A DNA stretch of 12,828 nt, from assembly GCA_903922535.1 (NCBI GenBank), contig CAIXUF010000816.1:1-12828 (forward strand). The letters are read 5' to 3'. The translations under genes were made by a program, and so were the position numbers. This stretch comes from Candidatus Hydrogenedentota bacterium (GTDB lineage: Bacteria > Hydrogenedentota > Hydrogenedentia > Hydrogenedentiales > CAITNO01). This document shows, piece after piece, positions 1 through 6,467 of the stretch. The notes under the pieces are model-generated. The model was not told where the DNA came from, did no database searches, and saw only the letters and a program-made list of their open reading frames with translations. How positions within the stretch are numbered: the stretch's first letter is position 1; every line of letters starts with the position of its first letter.

Positions 1-116
1 AGAAACGCCAGTGATTCCATTCTTGTACACCTTTGCCGTGCTGAAATACGGGGGAATGAGTGCAAAGCCTAGCACGTTTGGGACGGACAATGCACCTGCA
101 AAACCGTTTACGGGAA

Positions 117-211
117 ATGGACGATATGGACTTCACGGACGGCATGGACAGTATGGACCGCATGAACGAGACGGACACCGTCGATCTCAGCCGTCCGTAT
201 CGTCCATGAAG
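117..211. repeat. 9-bp-period ATGGACNNN repeat array with inverted copy, downstream of pheA
   Basis: Seven consecutive 9-base units run from 117 to 179: ATGGACGAT, ATGGACTTC, ACGGACGGC, ATGGACAGT, ATGGACCGC, ATGAACGAG, ACGGACACC. The first six bases are nearly fixed and the last three vary. An inverted copy follows at 190-211, whose complement reads CTTC-ATGGACGAT-ACGGACGGC. Bases 117-125 pair perfectly with 199-207, and 135-143 with 190-198, giving an 18-bp stem with one bulged unit (126-134) and a loop of about 46 bases. A related but out-of-phase string, ACGGACAAT, is at 83-91. In a leftward pheA transcript this would be a structured 3' region. No U-run follows, so I do not call it a terminator. 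Bases 1-116 contain no gene I can support. Confidence 0.75.
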
Positions 212-237
212 CAGCAATACCGACGCACTGCCATCCC

Positions 238-1308
238 TCAGTCCACCAGGTCGGCCCTTGGGAATGATCCCAGTATCTTCAGGTTGCGGGTCTGGTCCCC
301 GGCCTCTTCCAGCGTCTCCTTGACGACGGTGTCCTCGATGTGGCCGAGGAAGTCAATGAAGAAGACATACTCCCATGCCTTTTGCTGGCTGGGGCGCGAC
401 TCGATGCGCGTCAGATTGATGCCGCGCTTCTGGAACGGCAGCAGCAGGTTGTACAAAGCGCCCGCCCTGTCTTTCACCCAGACGAGTATGGAGGTCTTGT
501 CGTCCCCCGTGGGGCGGACCAGTTGGCGGCCGATCACCACGAACCGCGTGAAATTGTGGGGGGCATCTTCGACGCGCTCCACCAGAACGTCCAGATCATA
601 GGTCACGGCGGCCAGCCTGCTGGCGATGGCGGCGGCGCCGGGTTCAGCCGCGGCGCGGCGCGCCGCCTCGGCCGTGCTGCTTGTCTCGATGAGCGGCACG
701 CCGGGCAGGTTGGCCCTCAGCCAGTTGCGGCACTGCAAAATGGCGTTGTCCTTGGAGTAAACGCGCTTGATCTCGTCCATCTTGCACTTGGCCAGCAGGT
801 TCTGGGTGATGTGCATCAGGATTTCGTTGACTATCTTGAGTTCGGACGTGATGAACCGGTCCAGCGTGTCGCTGACCGAGCCGCCCATGCTGCTCTCGAC
901 GGGCACCACGCCGTAATCGATGCGGCCGCGCTCCACCTCGGTGAACACGTCCGAGAACGACGGCAGCGGATGGTATTCGCTTTCGGCGCCGAACACGCGC
1001 AGCGCCGCCATGTGGCTGAAGGTGTCGCGCGGGCCCAGGAACGCGACGCTGGTCGGCCGTTCCAGGGCGCGGATGGCGCTGATAATCTCGCGGTAAACCC
1101 CGGTGAGCGCTTTGGTGCTCAGTGGTCCCGCATTCAGTTCGCCAATGCGTGAAAAGACCGCCTTCTCGCGCTCGGGCACGTAAATCGGCGCGTTGGAGCT
1201 GCGTTTCAACTCACCGATTTCCTGCGCCATGCGCGCGCGTTCGTTCAGCGATCTGAGAATGTCCGCGTCCAGCGCGTCTATTTTCGCGCGAAGTTCGTCT
1301 AGGTTCAT
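238..1308 (-). CDS. pheA: Bifunctional chorismate mutase / prephenate dehydratase (P-protein)
   Basis: This enzyme converts chorismate to prephenate and then to phenylpyruvate, the committed steps of phenylalanine synthesis in the cytoplasm. The 356-aa protein shows the full three-part layout. Residues 1-88 are an AroQ chorismate mutase, with an Arg7/Arg24/Lys35-type pattern in LDELRAKIDALDADIL...ERARMAQEIGELK. Residues 88-262 are the prephenate dehydratase, with LGPRDTFSHMAA at 91-102, VPVESSMGGSV at 135-145 and the catalytic TRF at 254-256. Residues 271-350 are an ACT domain with GAL (283-285) and ESRP (303-306), the usual phenylalanine-sensing motifs, so feedback inhibition is likely. The usual Glu-Asn-Ser/Thr motif is ESS here (Ser139 replaces Asn). 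The ATG overlaps the TGA of the upstream helicase gene as ATGA, with AGGA just upstream, so translational coupling is likely. Confidence 0.96.
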   Translation of the reverse strand: MNLDELRAKIDALDADILRSLNERARMAQEIGELKRSSNAPIYVPEREKAVFSRIGELNAGPLSTKALTGVYREIISAIRALERPTSVAFLGPRDTFSHMAALRVFGAESEYHPLPSFSDVFTEVERGRIDYGVVPVESSMGGSVSDTLDRFITSELKIVNEILMHITQNLLAKCKMDEIKRVYSKDNAILQCRNWLRANLPGVPLIETSSTAEAARRAAAEPGAAAIASRLAAVTYDLDVLVERVEDAPHNFTRFVVIGRQLVRPTGDDKTSILVWVKDRAGALYNLLLPFQKRGINLTRIESRPSQQKAWEYVFFIDFLGHIEDTVVKETLEEAGDQTRNLKILGSFPRADLVD

Positions 1309-3467
1309 CGTTTCCTGGTCTCCAGAATTTCCAGCGGTGCCAGCGCAATCATGAGGGTTGCCACCCTGCCTGTGTCAAATCGCACGCGGGCGCGGATCTT
1401 TTCCCCGGTGCCCTGCAGAAACATTATGGTGCCCGGGCCAAAGGTGGCATGGCGCACGCGCGCACCCATGCGCAGGTTGCCGGATGTGTCAGCCTCGGCG
1501 GCGACAGGCCGGGCCGGACCCGGTTTTGCCGCGGCGCGCGGGGCGGGTTTGTTCAGCCAGTCCAGCCGGGCCTCGCCGATCTCGCGGACAAAGCGCGACA
1601 CTTCGCGCCCCGCATCGGTGCGGCCGTAAATCATGCGCGACTGCGCGGCGCTCATGGTGAGCGTCTCGCGGGCGCGGGTCATCGCGACATAGCAGAGCCT
1701 GCGCTCCTCCTCCAGATCGGCCGCGCTGTCCTCCTCGTCGTCACGGAGCATGGGGAACAGCCCCTCCTCCAGCCCGCAAAGGTAGACGTGCTGAAACTCA
1801 AGACCCTTGGCGCTGTGGCAGGTCATGAGCGTCACGGCGGGCGTCTCGGCGTCATAGCCGTCCACGTCGGACGACAGGGAAAGGTCGGCGAGAAAATCGA
1901 TCAGGGGCGTGCCCATGTCCTTGTCGTGCTGCTTGCAGGCTACGACAAACTCATCCACCACCTCGATGCGGGAGCGGAAGTCCTTTTCATCGCTCTGGCG
2001 CACGAATTCGCGGTAGTCGATGCGCTCCAGCAGGCTCTCGACCAGCGGGGCTACGGGTCCCTTGGCCGCCTCGTTGGACAGATCGTCTATCAGGGCAACG
2101 AGTCCCGTCGCAGACTGGCGCGCGCGCGCGGCCAGCGTCTCGTCGGTTTCTGTCTCGCGGAGCACCTCAAACAGCGGGCAGCCGCGCGCGGCCGCGTATT
2201 CCTTGAAGCGGTCGCGGGTGATGCCGCCGATGCCGCGCGCGGGCACGTTGATGATGCGCCGCAGCGACTCGTCGTCGCGCGGGTTCACCAGCAGGCGCAG
2301 ATAGGCGACGATGTCCTTGATCTCCTTGCGGCTGTAAAAACGGATCCCACCGACCACGATGTAGTTGATGCCGCGTCGCAGCAGGGACTCTTCCAGCAGG
2401 CGCGCCTGCGCGTTCGTGCGGTAGAGCACGGCGGTGTCGCGCGGCGCAAGGCCGCGCTTGACCATGTCCTCGACAATGAAGCGGGCCTCCTCGTCGCCGT
2501 GCTCCGCGAGGAAGTAGCGCACCGCCGCGCCCTCTGCGCGGTCGGTCCAGAGCGACTTGCCGAGCCGGTTGATGTTGTTGGAGACCAGCCGGTTGGCCGC
2601 GTCCAGGATCGGGCGTGTGCTGCGGTAGTTCTGCTCCAGGCGGAACACCGCGGCCTGGGGGAAGTCATTGCCGAAATCGAGAATGTTGTTGATGTCCGCG
2701 CCGCGCCAGGAGTAGATGCTCTGGTCCTCGTCGCCGACGGCGAAGATGTTGCCCCGTTCGCCGCCCAAATGGCGCGTGATGAGGTATTGGGCGCGGTTGG
2801 TGTCCTGGTACTCGTCGACATGGATGTGCGTGTAGCGGCGCTGCCACTTGGCGCGCGCATCGTCGTCCTTGTCGAACAGGCGCACCAACAGCACCAGCAG
2901 GTCGTCGAAGTCCAGCGTGGACGCCGCCTCCAGCGCCGCATGGTAACGCTTCCAGAGGGTGCGGTAACTCTCCTCGGCGGGGAACTTGGGATCATGCTCC
3001 CAGTCCGGCTCCTCCACGTTCTGCTTGAGCCGGCTGATCCAGGACAACGCCGCCCGCGGCGTGACCGGCTCGAAGGACTGCGGCATCTCCTTGACCAGCC
3101 GCTTCATGAGCGAGTTCTGGTCCTGATCGTCGAAGACAGTGAAATTCTTGCTGCGGCCAAGCCGGTCGATGTCGCGACGCAGCACATGCAGGCCGAAAGA
3201 GTGAAAGGTTCCGAGGAATGATCCCGGACGGCTGGGGTCCATACGGCCCGACAGGCGCGCGACCAGGCGCGTCCGCATTTCGGCCGCGGCCTTGTTGGTG
3301 AAGGTGAGCGCCAGCAGACGTGCGGGGTCCACGCCGCGCTCCTCGACCAGCCACGCCATGCGCTCGATGATGACACGGGTCTTGCCGCTGCCGGCGCCCG
3401 CAAGCACCAGCGTCGGACCCTCCGCCGCCTCCACCGCGGCCTTCTGTGCTTCATTCAATGCAATCAT
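1305..3467 (-). CDS. pcrA: UvrD/PcrA-type superfamily 1A DNA helicase
   Basis: This is an ATP-driven 3'-5' DNA helicase of the UvrD/PcrA/Rep group, acting in nucleotide excision repair, removal of stalled RNA polymerase or RecA, and replication restart. The 720-aa length fits PcrA (about 720-750). Helicase motifs appear in order: Q motif LNEAQ (residues 4-8), Walker A GAGSGKT (24-30), TFTNKAAAEM (55-64), Walker B VDEYQD (217-222), motif III GDEDQSIYSWRGAD (245-258), QNYRST (279-284), and near 548-600 TCHSAKGLEF and ERRLCYVAMTRA. The Tyr in VDEYQD is more PcrA-like than UvrD-like. An Ala/Pro-rich linker (about 640-660) leads to the C-terminal Tudor-like fold (ARVRHATFGPGTI) that PcrA uses to contact RNA polymerase. 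There is no strong Shine-Dalgarno before the ATG. The gene lies 76 bp after pyrE and overlaps pheA by 4 bases. The choice between uvrD and pcrA as a name is a matter of convention. Confidence 0.95.
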   Translation of the reverse strand: MIALNEAQKAAVEAAEGPTLVLAGAGSGKTRVIIERMAWLVEERGVDPARLLALTFTNKAAAEMRTRLVARLSGRMDPSRPGSFLGTFHSFGLHVLRRDIDRLGRSKNFTVFDDQDQNSLMKRLVKEMPQSFEPVTPRAALSWISRLKQNVEEPDWEHDPKFPAEESYRTLWKRYHAALEAASTLDFDDLLVLLVRLFDKDDDARAKWQRRYTHIHVDEYQDTNRAQYLITRHLGGERGNIFAVGDEDQSIYSWRGADINNILDFGNDFPQAAVFRLEQNYRSTRPILDAANRLVSNNINRLGKSLWTDRAEGAAVRYFLAEHGDEEARFIVEDMVKRGLAPRDTAVLYRTNAQARLLEESLLRRGINYIVVGGIRFYSRKEIKDIVAYLRLLVNPRDDESLRRIINVPARGIGGITRDRFKEYAAARGCPLFEVLRETETDETLAARARQSATGLVALIDDLSNEAAKGPVAPLVESLLERIDYREFVRQSDEKDFRSRIEVVDEFVVACKQHDKDMGTPLIDFLADLSLSSDVDGYDAETPAVTLMTCHSAKGLEFQHVYLCGLEEGLFPMLRDDEEDSAADLEEERRLCYVAMTRARETLTMSAAQSRMIYGRTDAGREVSRFVREIGEARLDWLNKPAPRAAAKPGPARPVAAEADTSGNLRMGARVRHATFGPGTIMFLQGTGEKIRARVRFDTGRVATLMIALAPLEILETRKR

Positions 3468-3497
3468 GAATTACCAATCACTCGGGCATTTGGAAAA

Positions 3498-3524
3498 ATG
3501 GACAGTATGGACGATAGGGACGGA
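3498..3524. repeat. Second copy of the ATGGACNNN 9-bp repeat, between pyrE and the helicase gene
   Basis: Three 9-base units lie head to tail: ATGGACAGT (3498-3506), ATGGACGAT (3507-3515) and AGGGACGGA (3516-3524). The first two are identical to units 144-152 and 117-125 of the array beyond pheA. They fill much of the only sizeable gap (3468-3543) in the leftward gene cluster. No promoter or terminator is evident in that gap. Confidence 0.7.
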
Positions 3525-3543
3525 AGAGCCGAACAGCGCTGTT

Positions 3544-4119
3544 TCAGGCGATCAGGTCGTCCGGTTCCACGGCCGGGGTGGCGATCAGGTCTTCGGGCAG
3601 TGCGTCGGGCGGAAAACTTTGCATGGGCAGTTCGGCCAGCGGACGGTAGGCGCAGTCGAAGGCGGCCTCGCCGCCGCTGCGGTCGATGAGCACCGACACG
3701 CCGACTACTTCCGCGCCGCGCTCGCGCAGGTGCTCGATGGTCTTCTTGACCGAACCGCCGGTGGTCACGATGTCCTCCACCACCAGCACACGCGTGCCGG
3801 GTTTGAGCGCAAAGCCGCGCTTGACGGCCATGCCCCCCTTGCCGTCCTTCTCGGAGTAGGCACAGCGGCAGTTCAGGTGGCGGGCCGTCTCGTAGGCAAG
3901 CATGATGCCGCCTGTGGCGGGGCCGACGACCAGATCGACGCTGTCGTCCTTGAACTTCTCCGCCATGCCGCGGCACAGGGTTTCCGTGTGCTGCGGGTAC
4001 TGCGTCACGCGCGCGGCCTGCAGGAACTGCCGCCCATGGCGGCCGCTGGTATAAATGAAGTGTCCCTCCAGCAACGCGCCGGTGGCCTTGAAAATGTCAA
4101 TCACTTCCTGTGGCGTCAT
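3544..4119 (-). CDS. pyrE: Orotate phosphoribosyltransferase
   Basis: PyrE joins orotate to PRPP to give orotidine 5'-monophosphate, the fifth step of pyrimidine synthesis; it usually works as a homodimer. The 191-aa protein carries the PRPP-binding signature VLVVEDIVTTGGS at residues 111-123, the GPATGGIMLAYETAR segment near 66-80 and a Lys-rich catalytic loop SEKDGKGGMAVKRGF at about 89-103. The N-terminal GALLEGHFIYTSGRHG segment resembles the Thermus-type subfamily of PyrE. The ATG overlaps the pyrF TGA as ATGA. A good Shine-Dalgarno (AGAGGAG on the minus strand, 4128-4134) sits 8 bases upstream, inside pyrF. The next enzyme, PyrF, is encoded immediately upstream, so the two consecutive activities are probably made together. 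Confidence 0.96.
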   Translation of the reverse strand: MTPQEVIDIFKATGALLEGHFIYTSGRHGRQFLQAARVTQYPQHTETLCRGMAEKFKDDSVDLVVGPATGGIMLAYETARHLNCRCAYSEKDGKGGMAVKRGFALKPGTRVLVVEDIVTTGGSVKKTIEHLRERGAEVVGVSVLIDRSGGEAAFDCAYRPLAELPMQSFPPDALPEDLIATPAVEPDDLIA

Positions 4120-4805
4120 GCGTGCATCTCCTCTAGTATGCGGTCCACCGCCTCGGCGGCGTTTGCGTGCTTCAATATGGGCCGGCCCACCACGATCATG
4201 CTGGCGCCGGCCGCGGCGGCCTCGCCGGGGGTCATGATCCGCTGCTGGTCATCCGCGCTCGCCCATGCGGGGCGGATGCCCGGTGTGACGATGAGCGGCT
4301 CCGGACCCACAGCCGCGCGCACCAGCGCAATCTCGTGGGGAGAGCAGACGATGCCGTGCGCCCCCGATTCGACGGCCATCTTTGCGAGCCGCGGCACGGT
4401 CTGCGCGGCCGTCTCGGGCACGCCCAGTTCGTCGCGCAGCATGGCATCGCTCAGGCTCGTGAGCACCGTGACGGCCAGCAGACGGGTGGCGCTGCCCTCC
4501 ACGGCTTCGCGTGCCGCGGCAATCATTTTGCGGCCGCCAAAGGCGTGCAGCGTCATGAGGCCCGCGCCCAAGGCCGCGCCCGCCGCTGCGGCATGGGCCA
4601 CCGTGTTCGGAATGTCGTGAAACTTGAGGTCCAGAAACACCCGTTTGCCGCGTGCAATTACCTCGCGCACCATCTCCGGTCCCTCGCGGGTGTACAGTTG
4701 CGAGCCGATTTTGAACCAGCGGCAGGCACCGCAGCGCTCCACAATGGAAAGCGCCTCGGCGCGGGTGTCCACGTCGAGCACGACGATGAGGTCCGTGTTG
4801 GGCAT
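4116..4805 (-). CDS. pyrF: Orotidine 5'-phosphate decarboxylase
   Basis: PyrF decarboxylates OMP to UMP, the last step of de novo pyrimidine synthesis. The 229-aa TIM-barrel protein shows the catalytic Asp-Lys-x-x-Asp signature LDLKFHDIPNTV at residues 58-69 (Asp59, Lys61, Asp64), Asp11 and Lys32 in the substrate pocket, and the phosphate-binding TPGIRP (174-179) and GRPI (207-210). The reading frame stays open upstream to an ATG at 5021, but I chose the ATG at 4805. It is preceded by AAGGAA (4816-4821) at 10 bases, homology begins at once (LIVVLDVD), and the extra 72 residues would span the promoter. It is the first gene of the leftward cluster and overlaps pyrE by 4 bases. Confidence 0.96.
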   Translation of the reverse strand: MPNTDLIVVLDVDTRAEALSIVERCGACRWFKIGSQLYTREGPEMVREVIARGKRVFLDLKFHDIPNTVAHAAAAGAALGAGLMTLHAFGGRKMIAAAREAVEGSATRLLAVTVLTSLSDAMLRDELGVPETAAQTVPRLAKMAVESGAHGIVCSPHEIALVRAAVGPEPLIVTPGIRPAWASADDQQRIMTPGEAAAAGASMIVVGRPILKHANAAEAVDRILEEMHA

Positions 4806-4845
4806 GGCGATCCGATTCCTTGTAATTTGCGTACTGGGAAAACAT

Positions 4846-4875
4846 GCCGGGACAGGCCACCCAATTCCCGGCCTG
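4846..4875 (-). promoter_or_regulatory. Overlapping alternative hairpins in the pyrF leader
   Basis: Two stems compete for overlapping bases in the pyrF 5' leader. One is a 7-bp stem pairing GCCGGGA (4846-4852) with TCCCGGC (4866-4872). The other is a 6-bp stem pairing CAGGCC (4853-4858) with GGCCTG (4870-4875). Both use 4870-4872, so only one can form fully. They lie between the predicted transcription start (about 4880) and the ribosome site. Mutually exclusive stems in a pyr leader suggest post-initiation control, but no U-run terminator or PyrR-type site was recognised. Confidence 0.3.
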
Positions 4876-4887
4876 GCGCGATGGGTA

Positions 4888-4916
4888 ATTATACCTATTG
4901 GCGGCGGGCAAGTCAC
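4888..4916 (-). promoter_or_regulatory. Sigma70-type promoter for pyrF and downstream genes
   Basis: On the minus strand a perfect TATAAT (4888-4893) is preceded, at exactly 17 bp, by GTGACT (4911-4916), which matches TTGACA at four of six positions. Transcription would start near 4880, giving a leader of about 75 bases. The position fits pyrF as first gene of the cluster. Confidence 0.65.
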
Positions 4917-5080
4917 AGAGCGAAAAATACTGAGCATGCGTCCAGATATTCCTTTTTTCGCCAGGGGAGCAAGTGCGCCGAGACAGGAATAGGGCAAGTT
5001 CGGTGAGATTCCCGGGGGCAATATGCATGGAAAGGCCCCGGTGCCTTGTGCACGGAGGTCTTTTTCACGATTGCCTGGAC

Positions 5081-5109
5081 TTGACAGATCACAGAAAGTG
5101 TGTTACTGT
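5081..5109 (+). promoter_or_regulatory. Sigma70-type promoter of the GntR-ABC unit
   Basis: A perfect -35 TTGACA (5081-5086) is followed after 17 bp by TACTGT (5104-5109), which keeps the key T, A and final T of TATAAT. The -10 overlaps the palindromic operator, so bound repressor would block polymerase. The expected start is near 5116, about 29 bases before the GTG start codon. Confidence 0.7.
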
Positions 5110-5120
5110 ATCGATACAGT
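5105..5120. promoter_or_regulatory. Perfect 16-bp palindromic operator, likely bound by the adjacent GntR repressor
   Basis: ACTGTATCGATACAGT is identical to its own reverse complement. It overlaps the -10 element and lies 24 bases before the GntR gene. GntR-family dimers usually bind short palindromes of the GTxxxxxxAC type upstream of their own gene, so negative autoregulation of the whole unit is the natural reading. Binding itself is inferred. Confidence 0.7.
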
Positions 5121-5144
5121 CGCGCAAACAAGGAGAATGGGAAC

Positions 5145-5570
5145 GTGCTTATCTCGATCAATCAGAGTGACGGCACGCCAATGTATTTTCAGTTGGTGCG
5201 CCAAGTCAAACATCTTATTGCCACGGGACGGCTTGGGCCGGGCGATGAGCTTCCCTCGGTGCGGGCGCTGGCGCAGCAGTTGCTGGTCAACCCGAACACG
5301 GTGGTCCGTGCCTATCGGGAACTGGAAACCGCGGGACTCATCTACACGAAGCGGGGGTCGGGTTGTTACGTGGCGGAACGGCCGGTGCCCTACTCGGATG
5401 CGGAGTGCCGCCGCATTCTTTCAGAACGCATTGACGCCCTGGTGGCCGAATCTCGGAACTTGGGCTTTAAGCTGGAACGGGTGATTGAACTGCTGCGCGA
5501 GCGCGACCGCGATCTGCGCGTCGAACCCAGGGCGGAAGGCAACGAGGAGACATCCCATGAGCAGTTGTGA
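5145..5570 (+). CDS. YtrA-type GntR-family transcriptional repressor
   Basis: This is a 141-aa DNA-binding regulator. Residues 9-76 form the GntR winged helix-turn-helix, with the hallmark segments PMYFQLVRQVKHLIATGRL, GDELPSVRALAQQL, NPNTVVRAYRELETAGL and the wing TKRGSGCYVAE. The remaining 65 or so residues are mostly helical and too short for FadR or HutC ligand domains. This is the layout of the YtrA subfamily, which typically controls neighbouring ABC transporter genes. I chose the GTG at 5145 over the ATG at 5100: AAGGAG (5130-5135) sits 9 bases upstream, and the ATG lies within the promoter region. The gene overlaps the ABC ATPase start by 14 bases, so the two are probably co-translated. 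The effector is unknown; YtrA-type proteins in Bacillus respond to cell-envelope-active antibiotics. Confidence 0.93.
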   Translation: MLISINQSDGTPMYFQLVRQVKHLIATGRLGPGDELPSVRALAQQLLVNPNTVVRAYRELETAGLIYTKRGSGCYVAERPVPYSDAECRRILSERIDALVAESRNLGFKLERVIELLRERDRDLRVEPRAEGNEETSHEQL

Positions 5571-6450
5571 ATCGGACAGTATCATTGAGATTTCGGGGCT
5601 TTCCCGGCGCTTTGGCCGCAAGGAGGCGCTGCGCGACGTTTCGTTGCGCGTGGGCCGGGGCCAGGTGTTTGGGCTGGTGGGCGAGAACGGCGCGGGCAAA
5701 ACGACGCTGATCCAGCACCTGCTGGGCGCCTATCAGGCCAAAACCGGGTCGGTGCGGGTGTTCGGGATTGACCCGGTGTATGACCCGACGGCGGTGCTGG
5801 GCCGTGTCGGGTATCTGTCGGAGGACCGGGACCTGCCGAAGTGGATGCGGGTGCGGGAACTGATGCGCTACACCCAGGCCTTTTACCCGAACTGGGATCC
5901 CGCCTTCGCCGAAAAGCTGCGCGAGGAGTTCGGCTTGGCGGCGGACGCGAAGATCGGCAATCTGTCGCGGGGCGAACTGGCCCGGGCGGGGCTGCTGGCG
6001 GCGCTGGCGCACCGGCCCGAACTGCTGCTGCTGGACGAACCGTCGTCGGGGCTGGACGCGGTGGCGCGTCAGCACATCTTGGCGGCGGTGGTGCGCACGG
6101 TGGCCGACGAGGGCCGCACGGTGGTGTTCTCGTCGCACCTGCTGGAGGAGGTGGAGCGGGTGGCGGACCATGTGGCGATGCTGCACGAGGGTCGGGTGGT
6201 GCTGGACATGAGCATGGACGAGGTGAAGACGCGGCACCGCAAGTATATTGTGCGCGCGAAGGAGGCGGGCAGGGCGCGGCCGGAACTGCCGGGGGTGATT
6301 CACGCGCTGGGCGACGGACGCGAGTGGAGCCTGGTGTGCGAGGGCGAGGAGGCGGCGTTTGTGAGCGCGGCGCAGGCCGCGGGCTGCGAAGTCGTGGAGT
6401 CGGCGGTGCCGACGCTGGAGGCGATTTTTGTGGCGCGGGCAACCGCGTGA
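5557..6450 (+). CDS. ABC transporter ATP-binding protein
   Basis: This is the nucleotide-binding subunit that would power the membrane proteins encoded next. The 297-aa product has Walker A GENGAGKTT (residues 42-50), signature NLSRGE (135-140, a variant of LSGGQ), Walker B LLLLDEP (156-162), D-loop SSGLD (163-167) and H-loop His194. The usual Q-loop glutamine is not seen: the segment reads VGYLSEDRDLPKWM (84-97). About 75 C-terminal residues form an accessory domain as in drug or lantibiotic exporter ATPases (CcmA/YtrB-like). I chose the ATG at 5557 because GAGGAGA (5544-5550) precedes it and the upstream in-frame ATG lies deep in the GntR gene. The next gene starts 17 bases after its stop. 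It is most likely an exporter component; the substrate is unknown. Confidence 0.93.
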   Translation: MSSCESDSIIEISGLSRRFGRKEALRDVSLRVGRGQVFGLVGENGAGKTTLIQHLLGAYQAKTGSVRVFGIDPVYDPTAVLGRVGYLSEDRDLPKWMRVRELMRYTQAFYPNWDPAFAEKLREEFGLAADAKIGNLSRGELARAGLLAALAHRPELLLLDEPSSGLDAVARQHILAAVVRTVADEGRTVVFSSHLLEEVERVADHVAMLHEGRVVLDMSMDEVKTRHRKYIVRAKEAGRARPELPGVIHALGDGREWSLVCEGEEAAFVSAAQAAGCEVVESAVPTLEAIFVARATA

Positions 6451-6467
6451 CGCCGGGAGGAACGGCC

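Larger units (their letters stand above)
4806..5144. other. Divergent intergenic control region between pyrF and the GntR gene
   Basis: This 339-bp gap separates the leftward pyrF cluster from the rightward GntR-ABC unit. Its left part holds the pyrF leader and promoter, and its right end (5081-5120) holds the GntR-unit promoter and operator. Between them (about 4917-5080) I see no gene. The only structure there is a 6-bp inverted repeat CCGGGG/CCCCGG at 5012-5017 and 5036-5041 with an 18-base loop, of unknown meaning. Confidence 0.8.

Noticed and set aside
1..17. Possible start of another minus-strand gene: ATG at 17 with AAAGG upstream and a weak extended -10 (TGCTAGGCT) further up
   Set aside because: Only five codons lie inside the window, so nothing about the product can be supported.
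117..179. CRISPR array
   Set aside because: The period is only 9 bases, with no 20-40 base repeats, no spacers and no cas genes.
11..601. Plus-strand frame whose peptide contains an HGRYGLHGRHGQYG-like Gly/His repeat
   Set aside because: The repeat comes from the 9-bp DNA array and the rest is antisense to pheA. There is no ribosome site and no recognisable protein.
1449..3221. 590-codon plus-strand open frame
   Set aside because: It lies wholly antisense to the helicase gene, which has all its motifs. Long antisense frames are expected in GC-rich coding DNA.
3292..4620. 442-codon plus-strand open frame
   Set aside because: It runs antisense across the helicase start, pyrE and pyrF and shows no family resemblance.
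4806..5021. N-terminal extension of pyrF by 72 residues
   Set aside because: It would run through the predicted promoter and leader, has no homology to PyrF, and the start at 4805 has a ribosome site.
5841..6467. N-terminal extension of the first giant protein by 209 residues
   Set aside because: It overlaps the ABC ATPase gene in another frame and is Gly/Ala-rich nonsense. The ATG at 6468 has GGGAGG and matches the start of the paralog.
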